Part shown: positions 43,612 through 52,831 of the stretch, one piece after another | Layout: every line of letters begins with the position of its first letter | Position numbering within the stretch: the stretch's first letter is position 1 | From: Pseudomonadota bacterium | Lineage (GTDB): Bacteria > Pseudomonadota > Alphaproteobacteria > Rhizobiales > Beijerinckiaceae | Reading direction: 5' to 3' | NCBI GenBank assembly: GCA_023450615.1 | Contig: JAEXGT010000052.1 | Coordinates: forward strand, 1-64,000 | Length of the DNA stretch: 64,000 nucleotides | Position numbers and translations under genes: made by a program | The notes under the pieces: generated by a model | What the model saw: only the letters and a program-made list of their open reading frames with translations | The model's database searches: none | What the model was told of the DNA's origin: nothing

Positions 43612-43893
43612 ATGATTTCAACGGAAGCGAAAGTGCCGACAGTTCATGCAAGCCGCTATCTGCAGCAACTGAGCAAGCATTGGGCGCACAAGTTCGATGT
43701 GGTCTATGACGAGACGAAAAGCACGATCCCGTTTGGCGCAGACCGCAGGGCCGAACTTGTGGCCGCGCCGGATCATCTTCTCATCACGCTCAGCGTGCCC
43801 GATCAGGAAAGCCGGGACCGCATGCGCAAAGTCCTGGAGGATCACCTGAACCGCTTCGCGTTCAGGGAAACGCTCGAATATGCCTGGAGCTAG
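43612..43893 (+). CDS. DUF2218 domain protein
   Basis: A 93-residue single-domain protein matching DUF2218: VHASRYLQQLSKHWAHKF near the start and DHLNRFAFRETLEYAW at the end. Family members commonly sit beside siderophore-interacting proteins and siderophore uptake genes, as here, and may assist ferric-siderophore handling in the cytoplasm; function is not established. Start ATG at 43612. It converges on the YoaK-type gene seven bases away. Confidence 0.85.
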   Translation: MISTEAKVPTVHASRYLQQLSKHWAHKFDVVYDETKSTIPFGADRRAELVAAPDHLLITLSVPDQESRDRMRKVLEDHLNRFAFRETLEYAWS

Positions 43894-43899
43894 AACGGC

Positions 43900-44700
43900 T
43901 CAATTCTGGCGTTGATGCCTGGCATGCGCCAGCACGTCTTCCGTCAATGACGGCCCTGCAAGCAGAGTGAGCAGGAGCGCGAAGGGCAGGCAGAATAAGA
44001 AGCCGAAATGGCTGAAGCCCACAGCTCCTGTCACACCGCCGATGAAGAATGAGCCGAGCAGCAGGCTGAGAAGGCGCAGCTTCTTGCGGTCTGCCGTGAC
44101 GATCTCTCCGGGTTGGTGGATGCTGTTCCAGTAGATGAGCTTGCCGAGTTCGATCCCGATATCCGTCACGATGCCGGTGACATGGGTGGTGCGCATGCGA
44201 GCGCCTGAAATCTTCGTAACGGTGGCGTTCTGCAGGCCCATGATGAAGCAGAGGAGGGGCACTGCGCCGCCGATGAATCCTGCCGAGGGATAGGCGATCC
44301 AGCCGAGCGCGCCATAAGCGCAGAGAAGGGCTGCTTCCAGAAACAACGGGAGGGCGTAGCGGCTGCCGAGGCCATGCCGCCGGCCCCAGTTGATGAGAAT
44401 GGCCGAACAGACTGCTCCCAAGACAAACGGCACGAAGGCGATCAGGCCGAAAGTCACGATCTCAAGGCTTCCCAAGGCGAGATTGTCCGCCATGGATGAG
44501 ATGATGCCGGACATATGCGATGTATATTGCCCGACAGCGAGAAAGCCGCCCGCATTGATGGCGCCCGCGACGAAGGTAAGCGCCATGCCGAGATGCGCAT
44601 CGGCGCCGCCCGTCCGCTCCGAGGCGGCCATCATCCTCACCGATCCCATCGTGCGGGTCGCGAAGGTGCGTCGTTTTGCGGATGGGCGCTTCAAATCCAT
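43900..44700 (-). CDS. YoaK/DUF1275-family membrane protein
   Basis: A 266-residue inner-membrane protein with about six helices. It matches DUF1275: FVAGAINAGGFLAVGQYTSHMSG near the start and MGLQNATVTKISGARMRTTHVTG in the middle are signature segments. Function is unknown; it resembles small-molecule transporters. The ATG at 44700 is used, with internal ATG codons at 44649 and beyond as alternatives, since the first residues are basic and not conserved. Confidence 0.85.
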   Translation of the reverse strand: MDLKRPSAKRRTFATRTMGSVRMMAASERTGGADAHLGMALTFVAGAINAGGFLAVGQYTSHMSGIISSMADNLALGSLEIVTFGLIAFVPFVLGAVCSAILINWGRRHGLGSRYALPLFLEAALLCAYGALGWIAYPSAGFIGGAVPLLCFIMGLQNATVTKISGARMRTTHVTGIVTDIGIELGKLIYWNSIHQPGEIVTADRKKLRLLSLLLGSFFIGGVTGAVGFSHFGFLFCLPFALLLTLLAGPSLTEDVLAHARHQRQN

Positions 44701-44743
44701 GGCGGGGAGATTACTGTGGAGGTTCTCTCGGGTCCAGGGCCAA

Positions 44744-44774
44744 TAAAGCCGCTCAAAAGGCTTGAGCGGCTTTA
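44744..44774 (-). terminator. Hairpin terminator behind the GH3 glucosidase gene
   Basis: A perfect 13-bp inverted repeat (44744-44756 with 44762-44774) around a 5-base loop lies just after the stop at 44781. On the minus strand it ends in GGCTTTATTGG, a modest U tract, so termination is likely but not certain. The hairpin also lies upstream of the YoaK-type start. Confidence 0.65.
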
Positions 44775-44780
44775 CGGGGC

Positions 44781-47009
44781 TTATTCGATGACACTCGTTG
44801 CGGCGGATGCGCGCCGCTCGTCGGGCGGTATGCGGATCGTATTCACGACTTCAGCCTCGCCCGCGTGCTCTGCCAACGAGCTTCCGCCGACGAAAACCTG
44901 GATCGCACCCGCCTCGACCACATAGCTGCCGTCATCGAGATGGAAGCCGAGGGCCTCCACGGGAACACGCAGCGTCACGCGCTTCGTCTCGCCGGGATTG
45001 AGGCTGATCTTCTCGAAGGCCTTCAACTCCCGCACAGGGCGGCTGCGGCTCGCCACCGGATCGCGGGTGTAGAGCTGCACCACTTCCTGGCCCGCTCTCG
45101 CGCCCTTGTTCGTCACGTTCACCGAGACATCAAGCATCTGTCCCGCATCGAGCTTTTGCTGCGCGATGGTAGGCTCCGAATATGCGAATTGCGTGTAGCT
45201 GAGCCCCCAGCCGAACGGATAGAGCGGCGTGATCGCCTCGTCGATATAGCTCAGCGTGAAACGGTTGTTCGGAATCGTCGGGCGGCTCGAAGGCAGGCGG
45301 TTGTAGTACATGGGCAACTGACCCGTGGCGCGAGGCCAGGTGACGGGGAGCTTCCCGCTCGGGTTGAAATCTCCGAACAGCACATCGGCCACGGCATTGC
45401 CGCCTTCTGTGCCGGGATACCATGTCATGAGGATCGACGGCACGCGCTCCGCAATCGAGCCCAGCACCTGCGGGCGTCCGCCCATGAGCACGAGCGCGAT
45501 GGGTTTGCCGGTGGCGATGAGGGCCTCAAGCACTTCGGTCTGCTTGCCGCTGAGTTCGAGATGGGCGCGGGAAGCGGCCTCTCCCGAAAGCTCCTGCGGT
45601 TCGCCGAATACCGCGATCACGAGATCGGCCTGCTTGGCGGCCTCGATTGCGGCAGGCAGCTGCTCCGTCGAACGGCACATGAGATCGCAGGCGGGCGCAT
45701 GGCTCACCGTCATTCCGGCGGATTGCGCGCGCTGACGGATGCCCTGAAGAAACGTGACGCTGTCTTCCTGGTGGCCGCGTGCGGCATGCGGGCCCATCTG
45801 GTCATGGGGCGCATCGGCGAGCGGGCCGATGACGGCGATCGAGCGCGTGCCGGACTTCACGGGAAGAACGTCATCCCTGTTCTGCAGCAGGACGAGCGTT
45901 TCGCGCGCGACTTCCCGTGCAATCCGGCGCGCTTCCGCAGTGGGGAGCGCTTCCGTGCGATTGGGATCGACGGCAGGCTGATCGAACAGGCCGAGGCGCA
46001 TCTTGGTGCGCAGGATGCGCCGCACCGACTCGTCGATCACGCTTTCGGGCACACGTCCGGCGCGCACTTCATCCGGCAGATGCTGGATGTAGAGAAGGCC
46101 CATCATATCCATGTCGACGCCGGCCAGAATCGCCTTGCGCGCGGCCTCCGCTCCGTCGGCGGCAACGCCGTGATGGATGAGCTCCCCGACGCCGACCCAA
46201 TCCGAGGTCACGAAACCGTCGAAGCCCCATTGCTTGCGCAGCACATCCGTCAGCAGCCATGCATTGGCCGTGGAAGGCTCGCCGTTGAGCGCGTTGAACG
46301 CGGCCATGAAGCTCGCCGAACCGGCTTCCACCGCAGCGCGGAAGGGCGGCAGATAGGTGTCATACATTTCCGCGCGGGGAATATAGGTGGTGTCGTAGTC
46401 GCGACCGCCCTGCGGTGCGCCGTAGCCCGCGAAGTGCTTGGTGGTGGCGGCAAGGCCGCCCTTGCGAAAGCCGTTCACGCGGGCGGCGGTGAGGACGGAG
46501 CCAAGATAGGTGTCCTCGCCGAAGCCCTCCACGATGCGGCCCCAGCGGCTGTCGCGCGAGAGGTCGGCCATGGGCGCGAAGGTCCAGTTGACGCCGACAT
46601 GAGACGCTTCCTTCGCGGCCCATTCGGAAGCAAGGAACGAGAGGCGTGGATTGAAGGCTGCCGCCTCTCCTAAGGGAAGGGGAAACTGGGTGCGGAAACC
46701 GTGGATGACGTCCAGACCGAACAGCAGCGGAATCTTGAGGCGCGATTGCTGGACGAGAGCCTGGGCGCGGGCTACATCGGCGGCGTTGTTGAAGTTCAGG
46801 ACCGCGCCGGCCTTCCCTTCGGAAATGTCCTCCCAACGCAGCGGCGGGCCGTGGGAGACGAGGTTCAGTTGTCCGACCTTCTCTTCCAGCGTCATCTGCC
46901 CGAGCAACTCGTTCACGCGGCGCTCGACTGCCTCCTGCGCTATCCCCTGAAAGGGGAGGCTGGATAAGGCCAGGGCTGAAAAAAGGCCTAGGACATGGGA
47001 AAGCCGCAC
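44781..47009 (-). CDS. bglX: Periplasmic beta-glucosidase, glycoside hydrolase family 3 (BglX type)
   Basis: A 742-residue GH3 enzyme: signal peptide (MRLSHVLGLFSALALSS, cleavage near GIAQE), the TIM-barrel domain with the nucleophile in FVTSDW, the (alpha/beta)6 sandwich domain, and a C-terminal fibronectin-III-like domain (ALGFHLDDGSYVVEAG). It hydrolyses beta-glucosides in the periplasm. The GTG at 47009 is chosen because AGGAGA lies six bases upstream and it opens the signal peptide directly; ATG 47066 would add 19 unlikely residues. It is divergent from the kinase-like gene. Confidence 0.92.
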   Translation of the reverse strand: MRLSHVLGLFSALALSSLPFQGIAQEAVERRVNELLGQMTLEEKVGQLNLVSHGPPLRWEDISEGKAGAVLNFNNAADVARAQALVQQSRLKIPLLFGLDVIHGFRTQFPLPLGEAAAFNPRLSFLASEWAAKEASHVGVNWTFAPMADLSRDSRWGRIVEGFGEDTYLGSVLTAARVNGFRKGGLAATTKHFAGYGAPQGGRDYDTTYIPRAEMYDTYLPPFRAAVEAGSASFMAAFNALNGEPSTANAWLLTDVLRKQWGFDGFVTSDWVGVGELIHHGVAADGAEAARKAILAGVDMDMMGLLYIQHLPDEVRAGRVPESVIDESVRRILRTKMRLGLFDQPAVDPNRTEALPTAEARRIAREVARETLVLLQNRDDVLPVKSGTRSIAVIGPLADAPHDQMGPHAARGHQEDSVTFLQGIRQRAQSAGMTVSHAPACDLMCRSTEQLPAAIEAAKQADLVIAVFGEPQELSGEAASRAHLELSGKQTEVLEALIATGKPIALVLMGGRPQVLGSIAERVPSILMTWYPGTEGGNAVADVLFGDFNPSGKLPVTWPRATGQLPMYYNRLPSSRPTIPNNRFTLSYIDEAITPLYPFGWGLSYTQFAYSEPTIAQQKLDAGQMLDVSVNVTNKGARAGQEVVQLYTRDPVASRSRPVRELKAFEKISLNPGETKRVTLRVPVEALGFHLDDGSYVVEAGAIQVFVGGSSLAEHAGEAEVVNTIRIPPDERRASAATSVIE

Positions 47010-47150
47010 ATTCGTCTCCTTAACCACGCACGAAAACGTTATTGCGATAGGAATCTCGCTTGCCATACCTTCGTGCTACACAAGATAAGGTTCCGAAGTG
47101 GCGTCTTGCGAGCGCCAGGTCAATGAGTTTGTGAGAAACGCGAGCAGCCC

Positions 47151-48647
47151 GTGCAGGCCATACTGAGGCTTCCCTTTCTGGCGTTATCCTGCGCCTTGAT
47201 CCTGTCGGGCGTGGCGCTGGCTGCGGCGGCCTATACCCGCAACTCGGAAGCGCTCGTGATCGCTCTGGCGTTCTTCTTCGCGGTTGCGGCGGGCGCCCCC
47301 CTCCTCATCGCCCGGCAGCTCGGGAAGATCTTCGACGAGCAGGAACAGGCCATCGAGGATGCCTCCGCTTTTGAGGCCATTGCCGTGGAGCAGGTCTCCG
47401 CGTTGGAGGCCGAGCCTTTCCAGCTTCTTGAAGAGCCGGTTCTCGCCGAGGACGAGGAGGCCCTGCGCCGTGACCAGAAGGCGCAGGCCCTTGAGCATCT
47501 CCGGGACGGCATCACCCATGATCTCAACAACAAGCTCATGGTGATCAGCGCCAATATCGATGCGGTCGCCCGTCAGATGAAGGACCAGCCGGGTATTCAG
47601 CGCAAGCTGCTCTCGGCCCTCGTCGCTTCCGATCAGGCCGCGAAGCTGATTGCGAAATCCACCGCCTTCGCGCGCCAGAGCGGGCCGCAGATTCAATATC
47701 TGAACCTCTCCGAGAGAATCGGCTCGGTGGCTGCCCTCATGGGGCGCTCCCTCCTGCGCGACACGGTGGAGCTGCGCCTGTCCCTGGATGAGGAACTCTG
47801 GCCCGTGGAAGCTGATCCGGACGATATCGAAACCGCGATCGTCACGTTGAGCGCCTATGTCAGGGACGCGCTGGCTCAGGGTGGGGCGATTTCCCTCGAA
47901 GCGCAGAACACGACGGTAGAGAAGGGCTCGCTGCCCAACCTGCAGATCGAGGGCGACTTCGTGCAGCTGCGGATCTGCAGCACCGCCGGGGTCGAAGGAG
48001 CGCAGGAGGTCGATGCAGGCACGGAGCAGGCCTTCATGCTGGAGAACATGGACGTCACGTCCTGGCTTCGCCTGAACAGGAGCCTGCATTTTCTGCAGGG
48101 CATCGGCGGCGCTTCGACGGTTGCCCGCAACGGCGCGGAGATGGCGATCACCGTCTATCTTCCCCGTGCGCAGGCAGCGACGATGCTGCCTTTCGGCATG
48201 TCCGGCGATGACGAATTGCCGAGCGAGGACGAACGGCAGAATGTGGAAATCCTCATTGTAGACGACGAACTCGAGGTCGCTCTCGCCTTGCAATCGACGC
48301 TGGAGGAATTCGGCTATGTCACCTCTATCGCGACCGATGCCGCGCAAGCAATCAGGAACCTGAACGCGCGCAGGCCCGGTCTGGTGCTCACGGATGTGGC
48401 GATGCCGGGCACCATGAACGGCGTCATGCTCGCGCGCGAAGTGCGACAGATATTCCCCGGGCTTCCTGTGCTGCTCATCACCGGAAACCCGGTCATGGTG
48501 GACGAGGCCAGTGAATTTCCTCTGCTGCAGAAGCCCATCCTCAGCCGCGATCTGCATGCGGCGATCCAGCGGCATCTGGCGCCGCCGGACGACGGCAACA
48601 AGGTCGTGCCGCTGTTCCCTCCACGCTCCACGAAACGCGTGAGCTGA
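47151..48647 (+). CDS. Hybrid histidine kinase-like protein with degenerate ATPase domain and intact receiver
   Basis: A 498-residue inner-membrane protein: two helices (about 4-27, 33-53), a coiled acidic linker, a phosphoacceptor helix with HDLNN (H123), an HATPase-like region and a C-terminal receiver. The receiver is intact: acidic D371/D372, phosphoacceptor D415, T444 and K461. The ATPase region is not: the N-box asparagines are replaced by T232 and Y236, and the G1 box reads CSTAGVEGA instead of DTGxGM. So self-phosphorylation is unlikely; it may act as a phosphatase, scaffold or a phospho-sink. The GTG start is the best available but uncertain. Confidence 0.8.
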   Translation: MQAILRLPFLALSCALILSGVALAAAAYTRNSEALVIALAFFFAVAAGAPLLIARQLGKIFDEQEQAIEDASAFEAIAVEQVSALEAEPFQLLEEPVLAEDEEALRRDQKAQALEHLRDGITHDLNNKLMVISANIDAVARQMKDQPGIQRKLLSALVASDQAAKLIAKSTAFARQSGPQIQYLNLSERIGSVAALMGRSLLRDTVELRLSLDEELWPVEADPDDIETAIVTLSAYVRDALAQGGAISLEAQNTTVEKGSLPNLQIEGDFVQLRICSTAGVEGAQEVDAGTEQAFMLENMDVTSWLRLNRSLHFLQGIGGASTVARNGAEMAITVYLPRAQAATMLPFGMSGDDELPSEDERQNVEILIVDDELEVALALQSTLEEFGYVTSIATDAAQAIRNLNARRPGLVLTDVAMPGTMNGVMLAREVRQIFPGLPVLLITGNPVMVDEASEFPLLQKPILSRDLHAAIQRHLAPPDDGNKVVPLFPPRSTKRVS

Positions 48648-48651
48648 CCCG

Positions 48652-49353
48652 TCAGGATGCGAGAGCGGTAACGCCCAAGGGCGCCGTGACGTTTCCAGCG
48701 GCTTGCGCGAGGGCCGCGAACAGCCTCTGCTGCGGTTTCTTCCAGACCAGAAGCTCCGGATGCCATTGCACGCCGATGAGGAAAGGGGCCTTCTCGTTCT
48801 CGATGGCCTGAACGATTCCGATCTCGTCGCGTGCCGCGATCGTCAGTCCTTCCCCGAGCCTGTCCACGGATTGATGGTGCAGGGCGTTCACCAGGCAGGG
48901 ATTGCAGCGCAGAATCTTGTCCAGGCGCGAATCGCGCTCGATCGCCACGCGCTTCTTCGGCAGCACGGTTCGCATCTTGGGAGCCTGCACATAGACTTCA
49001 TAGATATCCGTGTGGAGGGTTCCGCCCAGCGCCACATTGATCATCTGCGAGCCGCGGCAGATGCCGAGAACGGGCAGTTGCGCGGGCAGGGCGGCCTTCA
49101 GGAGCGTAAGCTCCATCTTGTCCCGATCGGGATCGATGCGCACGTCGGGCAGAACCTTGCCGCCGTAAATCTCCGCGCCGATATCGTCGCCCCCGCCGAT
49201 GATGAGCCCCTGCAGAGGCTCGCCCGGCAAGGGCTCTCCCGGCACGAGGCGCACGGAGCGCGCGCCCACGCGGGTCAGGGCCAACCGGTGCATGAGATAG
49301 CTGCGCCAACCTCCCCGGCGGGATGTGGTGACGCCGATCAGGGGCTTGGTCAT
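48652..49353 (-). CDS. Class I glutamine amidotransferase-like protein (gamma-glutamyl hydrolase, peptidase C26)
   Basis: A 233-residue cytoplasmic enzyme with the GATase triad: C99 in LGICRGSQ, and H198 and E200 in VQWHPE. The fold matches gamma-glutamyl-GABA hydrolases (PuuD type). It starts as ATGA overlapping the amidoligase stop, so the two proteins are made together; the pair may first attach and then remove a gamma-glutamyl-type group. The actual substrate is unknown. It converges on the kinase-like gene, four bases apart. Confidence 0.87.
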   Translation of the reverse strand: MTKPLIGVTTSRRGGWRSYLMHRLALTRVGARSVRLVPGEPLPGEPLQGLIIGGGDDIGAEIYGGKVLPDVRIDPDRDKMELTLLKAALPAQLPVLGICRGSQMINVALGGTLHTDIYEVYVQAPKMRTVLPKKRVAIERDSRLDKILRCNPCLVNALHHQSVDRLGEGLTIAARDEIGIVQAIENEKAPFLIGVQWHPELLVWKKPQQRLFAALAQAAGNVTAPLGVTALAS

Positions 49354-50327
49354 GACCGCACGACCTGTTCCACGACGTTGGCCCAGCTTTTGTCCTCGCC
49401 CTTGAAGGCGAGATAGGTGCTTCCTGCCGCTTCGAGCTTCTCGCGGTCGGCTGCCAGGCGCTCGACGGCGATCCAGCGGTTCCATTCCGGCGCAATGCTC
49501 CAGCCGGGATCGCTCGCGCGCGCATCGGGCAGCCGGTAGTGGAAGGTCGGGCGCCCGTTGATCTTCTCGTTCGGGAGCACCGTCCGCACACGCTCCCTGT
49601 CGAAGTGATGCAGAAGCGGCAGCAGGTCGAGGTCTCGGTTCCGGGTGGGATTGGCCTCCAGATAATCGTCGATGAAACGCGGGATGTCGGGCCAGTAATC
49701 GGGAGAAACGATCCTGCGCACGTAATCGACCGGGAACGGGTCGGCGAAACCGAGAAGGTTGCGGGTCCGGTCCGGCGAGACCTCACGGCGCAGCCAGGGA
49801 TTCAGAAGCACGAAGCTCTTCATGAAGGCTGTCAGCGTTTCTGCATCCTGGCGCGGAATCTCGGGGTTGAAATGGAGGCCGAAGGCATAGAAGGGCGCAT
49901 CCTGCGTGCCCTTGGCTCCGAGCTTGCGCAGGATGTCGAGAATGCGGTCGAGTTCCTGCAGCCGGTCGACGGGAGTCGGAGCCGTCACCAGTTCGCAGGG
50001 AACGAGATAGCTCGCGGCAAAGCCGAAGAGGGCGGCGATCTTGGGCAGCATGCCCTTCCGGTTGCCCCCGCCTTTGCCCGGATGCAGGATGCGGCTGTCG
50101 AGTTCCACCGTCAGCTCACCGATGGCCGAGTCCTTCAGGGCGAAAGAATGCGGATCCACCTCGACGAGGCGCCCCCCGAGCGCCTGTTGCAAGGCCTGCA
50201 CGGTCTTCTCGGCAGAAGGGCCGACGAATTCGATCTCCACCCCGACCGTGCGGATCTCGCCGCGCTCGTTGCGAAGCTCGGGCGGGGGCAGGAAATCAAT
50301 CGAGGTGGGAAGCGCAAGTTGCGCCAT
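49350..50327 (-). CDS. Amidoligase-family protein (ATP-dependent amide/peptide ligase, glutamine-synthetase-like fold)
   Basis: A 325-residue protein matching the amidoligase family (PF12224): GVEIEFVGP (29-37) opens the glutamate-rich metal site, ELTVELDSR follows, and FGLHFNPEIP supplies the conserved histidine/asparagine strand. Such enzymes join an amine to a carboxylate using ATP, often in small-molecule or peptide-tagging loci. The ATG at 50327 is chosen because the frame upstream runs into the divergent MATE gene. It is coupled to the GATase-like gene by a 4-base overlap. Confidence 0.83.
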   Translation of the reverse strand: MAQLALPTSIDFLPPPELRNERGEIRTVGVEIEFVGPSAEKTVQALQQALGGRLVEVDPHSFALKDSAIGELTVELDSRILHPGKGGGNRKGMLPKIAALFGFAASYLVPCELVTAPTPVDRLQELDRILDILRKLGAKGTQDAPFYAFGLHFNPEIPRQDAETLTAFMKSFVLLNPWLRREVSPDRTRNLLGFADPFPVDYVRRIVSPDYWPDIPRFIDDYLEANPTRNRDLDLLPLLHHFDRERVRTVLPNEKINGRPTFHYRLPDARASDPGWSIAPEWNRWIAVERLAADREKLEAAGSTYLAFKGEDKSWANVVEQVVRS

Positions 50328-50471
50328 CGCGGACTCCGGCAGAGCACGGCAAATGTGGGGCGGGGAGTGAACGGGCGCGATGTGGCTGGGTTCCTCGTTT
50401 TCGCTTTCTCCCCCTCTTTTCAGGGTAATGCTGTGGCTTTTGGAACTTTCTTTGGGTAAAAACCCGCCATC

Positions 50472-51884
50472 ATGACCGCGAAATTCGACAAATCCGCCTG
50501 GATTGCGGAGCTGCAGGCCACTTTGTCCCTGGGCTGGCCGCTGATCCTGACAAACGTGGCCCAGAACGCCCTGATGACCACGGACGTCATCCTCATGGGC
50601 TGGCTCGGATCGAGCGCCCTGGCGGCGGGCGCGCTCGGCACGAATCTCTATTTCGCGTTCCTCATCTTCGGCATCGGCCTCGTGAGTGCGGTTTCGCCCA
50701 TCGTCGCGGAAGAGCTTGGCCGCAAGCGCCATTCGGTCCGGGAGGTGCGCCGCACCGTGCGGCAGGGCTTCTGGGCCGCGCTGACGGTGGCGGTTCCGAT
50801 CTGGATCGTCGCGTGGAACGGCGAGTTCCTGCTGCTGGCCATGGGGCAGGAACCTCTGCTGGCCCATGAGGCCGGGCAATATATCCGTGCTCTTCAATGG
50901 AGCCTGCTGCCGTTCCTCCTTTATCTGGTCCTGCGCTCTTTCCTGGCGGCGCTGGAGCGCCCTGGCTGGCCGCTTGTCATCGTCCTCATCGCAGTGCCGG
51001 TGAATCTGGTCGCTGCCTATTGCTTCATGTTCGGCAAACTCGGCATGCCCCATCTCGGGCTCATCGGCGCAGGCGTGGGCACGGTGATATCGAGCACGTT
51101 CATGTTCGTGGCGCTTGCTCTTGTCGTCGTTCTCGACCCCAAGCTGCGGCGCTATCACATCTTCGGACGGATCTGGCGTCCCGACTGGCCGCGTTACCGG
51201 ACCCTGTGGCGCATCGGCGTGCCCATCGGCCTGACACTCGCCTTCGAGGTGACGATCTTCAACGCGGCAGCCCTACTGATGGGGCGTATCGGCGCCAACG
51301 AACTGGCGGCGCATGCCATCGCTCTGCAGATCGCCTCCTTCTGTTTCATGGTGCCTTTCGGCCTCAGCCAGGCGACGACGGTCCGCGTCGGCAGAGCCTA
51401 TGGCGCGCAGGATGCGGCGGGCGTCACCCGCGCGGGCTGGACGTCCTTCGTGCTGGCGACGAGCTTCATGATCGTGACGGCTTCCCTGATGCTCTTCGCG
51501 CCGCGTCTGCTGCTGAGCGCATTCCTCGACCTGAACGATCCGAGCAACGCGCCGGTGATCGGGTTCGCCGTTTCCTTCCTGGTTCTGGCGGCGATCTTCC
51601 AGCTTGCCGATGCCTCCCAGGCGGTGGGTGCCGGCATGCTGCGCGGGTTGCAGGATACGCGGGTGCCGATGCTCTATGCAGCGCTCGGCTATTGGGGCAT
51701 CGGCCTGCCGCTCGGCGTGGTTCTGGCTTTCGGCACGGAGCTGCGCGGCATCGGCATCTGGATCGGACTGGCGACCGGCCTTGCGGTCGTCGCATCCCTG
51801 ATGCTCTGGCGCTGGACGCGCCGCGACAGGCTCGGCCTCGTCACAGCCGTGCCGCGTGACGTTCAGGAGGCATTTGCGAGCTGA
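50472..51884 (+). CDS. MATE-family efflux transporter (NorM-like)
   Basis: A 470-residue protein with twelve predicted membrane helices in two MatE repeats, with the first repeat opening SLGWPLILTNVAQNALMTTDVILMG (motif split over helix 1) and a charged loop before the second. It exports cationic drugs or metabolites using H+ or Na+. It is divergent from the amidoligase, 144 bases apart, so it might export that pathway's product, but this is inference. Its 3' end overlaps the convergent ispH by 22 bases. Confidence 0.9.
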   Translation: MTAKFDKSAWIAELQATLSLGWPLILTNVAQNALMTTDVILMGWLGSSALAAGALGTNLYFAFLIFGIGLVSAVSPIVAEELGRKRHSVREVRRTVRQGFWAALTVAVPIWIVAWNGEFLLLAMGQEPLLAHEAGQYIRALQWSLLPFLLYLVLRSFLAALERPGWPLVIVLIAVPVNLVAAYCFMFGKLGMPHLGLIGAGVGTVISSTFMFVALALVVVLDPKLRRYHIFGRIWRPDWPRYRTLWRIGVPIGLTLAFEVTIFNAAALLMGRIGANELAAHAIALQIASFCFMVPFGLSQATTVRVGRAYGAQDAAGVTRAGWTSFVLATSFMIVTASLMLFAPRLLLSAFLDLNDPSNAPVIGFAVSFLVLAAIFQLADASQAVGAGMLRGLQDTRVPMLYAALGYWGIGLPLGVVLAFGTELRGIGIWIGLATGLAVVASLMLWRWTRRDRLGLVTAVPRDVQEAFAS

Positions 51885-52831
51885 GCGATCAGGCGTGAAA
51901 GGTCGACGGGGGCGAATTGCGTGCCCTCGTGCGTCACGCGTACCTCCTCGATAGTGATCCGCCGCCATTGCGCCAGCAAGGCAAGGGCCTCCTGCACCAG
52001 TTCCTCCGGGGCGGATGCGCCGGCGGTGATGCCGATCACCGCCGCGCCATCGATGAAGGAGAGCGTGAGATCCTTCGGGTCCTGCATGAGAAGGGCGGGT
52101 CGGCCCTCGCTCGCCGCCACCTCGCAGAGCCGGTTGGTGTTCGATGAGTTGCGCGCGCCGCAGACGATGATGCGCTCGGCGCGCTTCGCGATCACGCGGA
52201 CGGCAAGCTGGCGGTTCTGCGTGGCGTAACAAATCGTTTTGACGTCCGGCCCCTGGATGGCGGGAAAGCGCCGCTTCAGGGCGGCGATGATCTCCCGCGT
52301 GTCGTCCACCGACAGGGTGGTCTGGGTGATGTAGGCGATGCGCTCGGGATCGCTGATGTTGAGCGAAAGGGCCTCCTCCACGCTTTCAATCACGTGAACG
52401 ATGCCGTCGATCTGGCCGATCGTGCCCTCGATTTCCACATGGCCGCGATGGCCGATGACGATGACTTCGCGGCCCGCCTTCGCATGGCGCTGTCCTTCCA
52501 GATGGACCCTGCGAACGAGCGGGCAGGTCGCATCCAGGACCGAGAGATTGCGGTTGCTTGCTTCTCTCTCCACTTCGCGGGAAACCCCATGGGCGCTGAA
52601 AATGGCGACTGCCCCATCCGGAATCGCCGACACATCCTCGACGAAGACCGCACCCTGACGTTTGAGTTGGTTCACGACATGTCCGTTATGGACAATCTCG
52701 TGGCGCACATAGACAGGCCTGTCCGTTTGCTGAAGGGCGTCCTCGACCGCGCGAATGGCACGCTCGACGCCCGCGCAGAATCCACGCGGGGCCGCCAGCA
52801 GAACAGTAAGAGGAGGGCGATCCTGAATCAT
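51863..52831 (-). CDS. ispH: 4-hydroxy-3-methylbut-2-enyl diphosphate reductase IspH (LytB)
   Basis: A 322-residue Fe-S enzyme that makes IPP and DMAPP in the last step of the MEP isoprenoid pathway. The three cluster cysteines are C19 (GFCAGVE), C103 (DATCPLV) and C201 (KTICYATQ); the substrate histidine HGV and TQTTLS motifs are present. It starts as ATGA overlapping the hpnE stop and is the last gene of the carotenoid operon. So C5-unit supply is tied to carotenoid production. A second housekeeping ispH elsewhere is possible. Its end overlaps the convergent MATE gene. Confidence 0.95.
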   Translation of the reverse strand: MIQDRPPLTVLLAAPRGFCAGVERAIRAVEDALQQTDRPVYVRHEIVHNGHVVNQLKRQGAVFVEDVSAIPDGAVAIFSAHGVSREVEREASNRNLSVLDATCPLVRRVHLEGQRHAKAGREVIVIGHRGHVEIEGTIGQIDGIVHVIESVEEALSLNISDPERIAYITQTTLSVDDTREIIAALKRRFPAIQGPDVKTICYATQNRQLAVRVIAKRAERIIVCGARNSSNTNRLCEVAASEGRPALLMQDPKDLTLSFIDGAAVIGITAGASAPEELVQEALALLAQWRRITIEEVRVTHEGTQFAPVDLSRLIAQLANAS

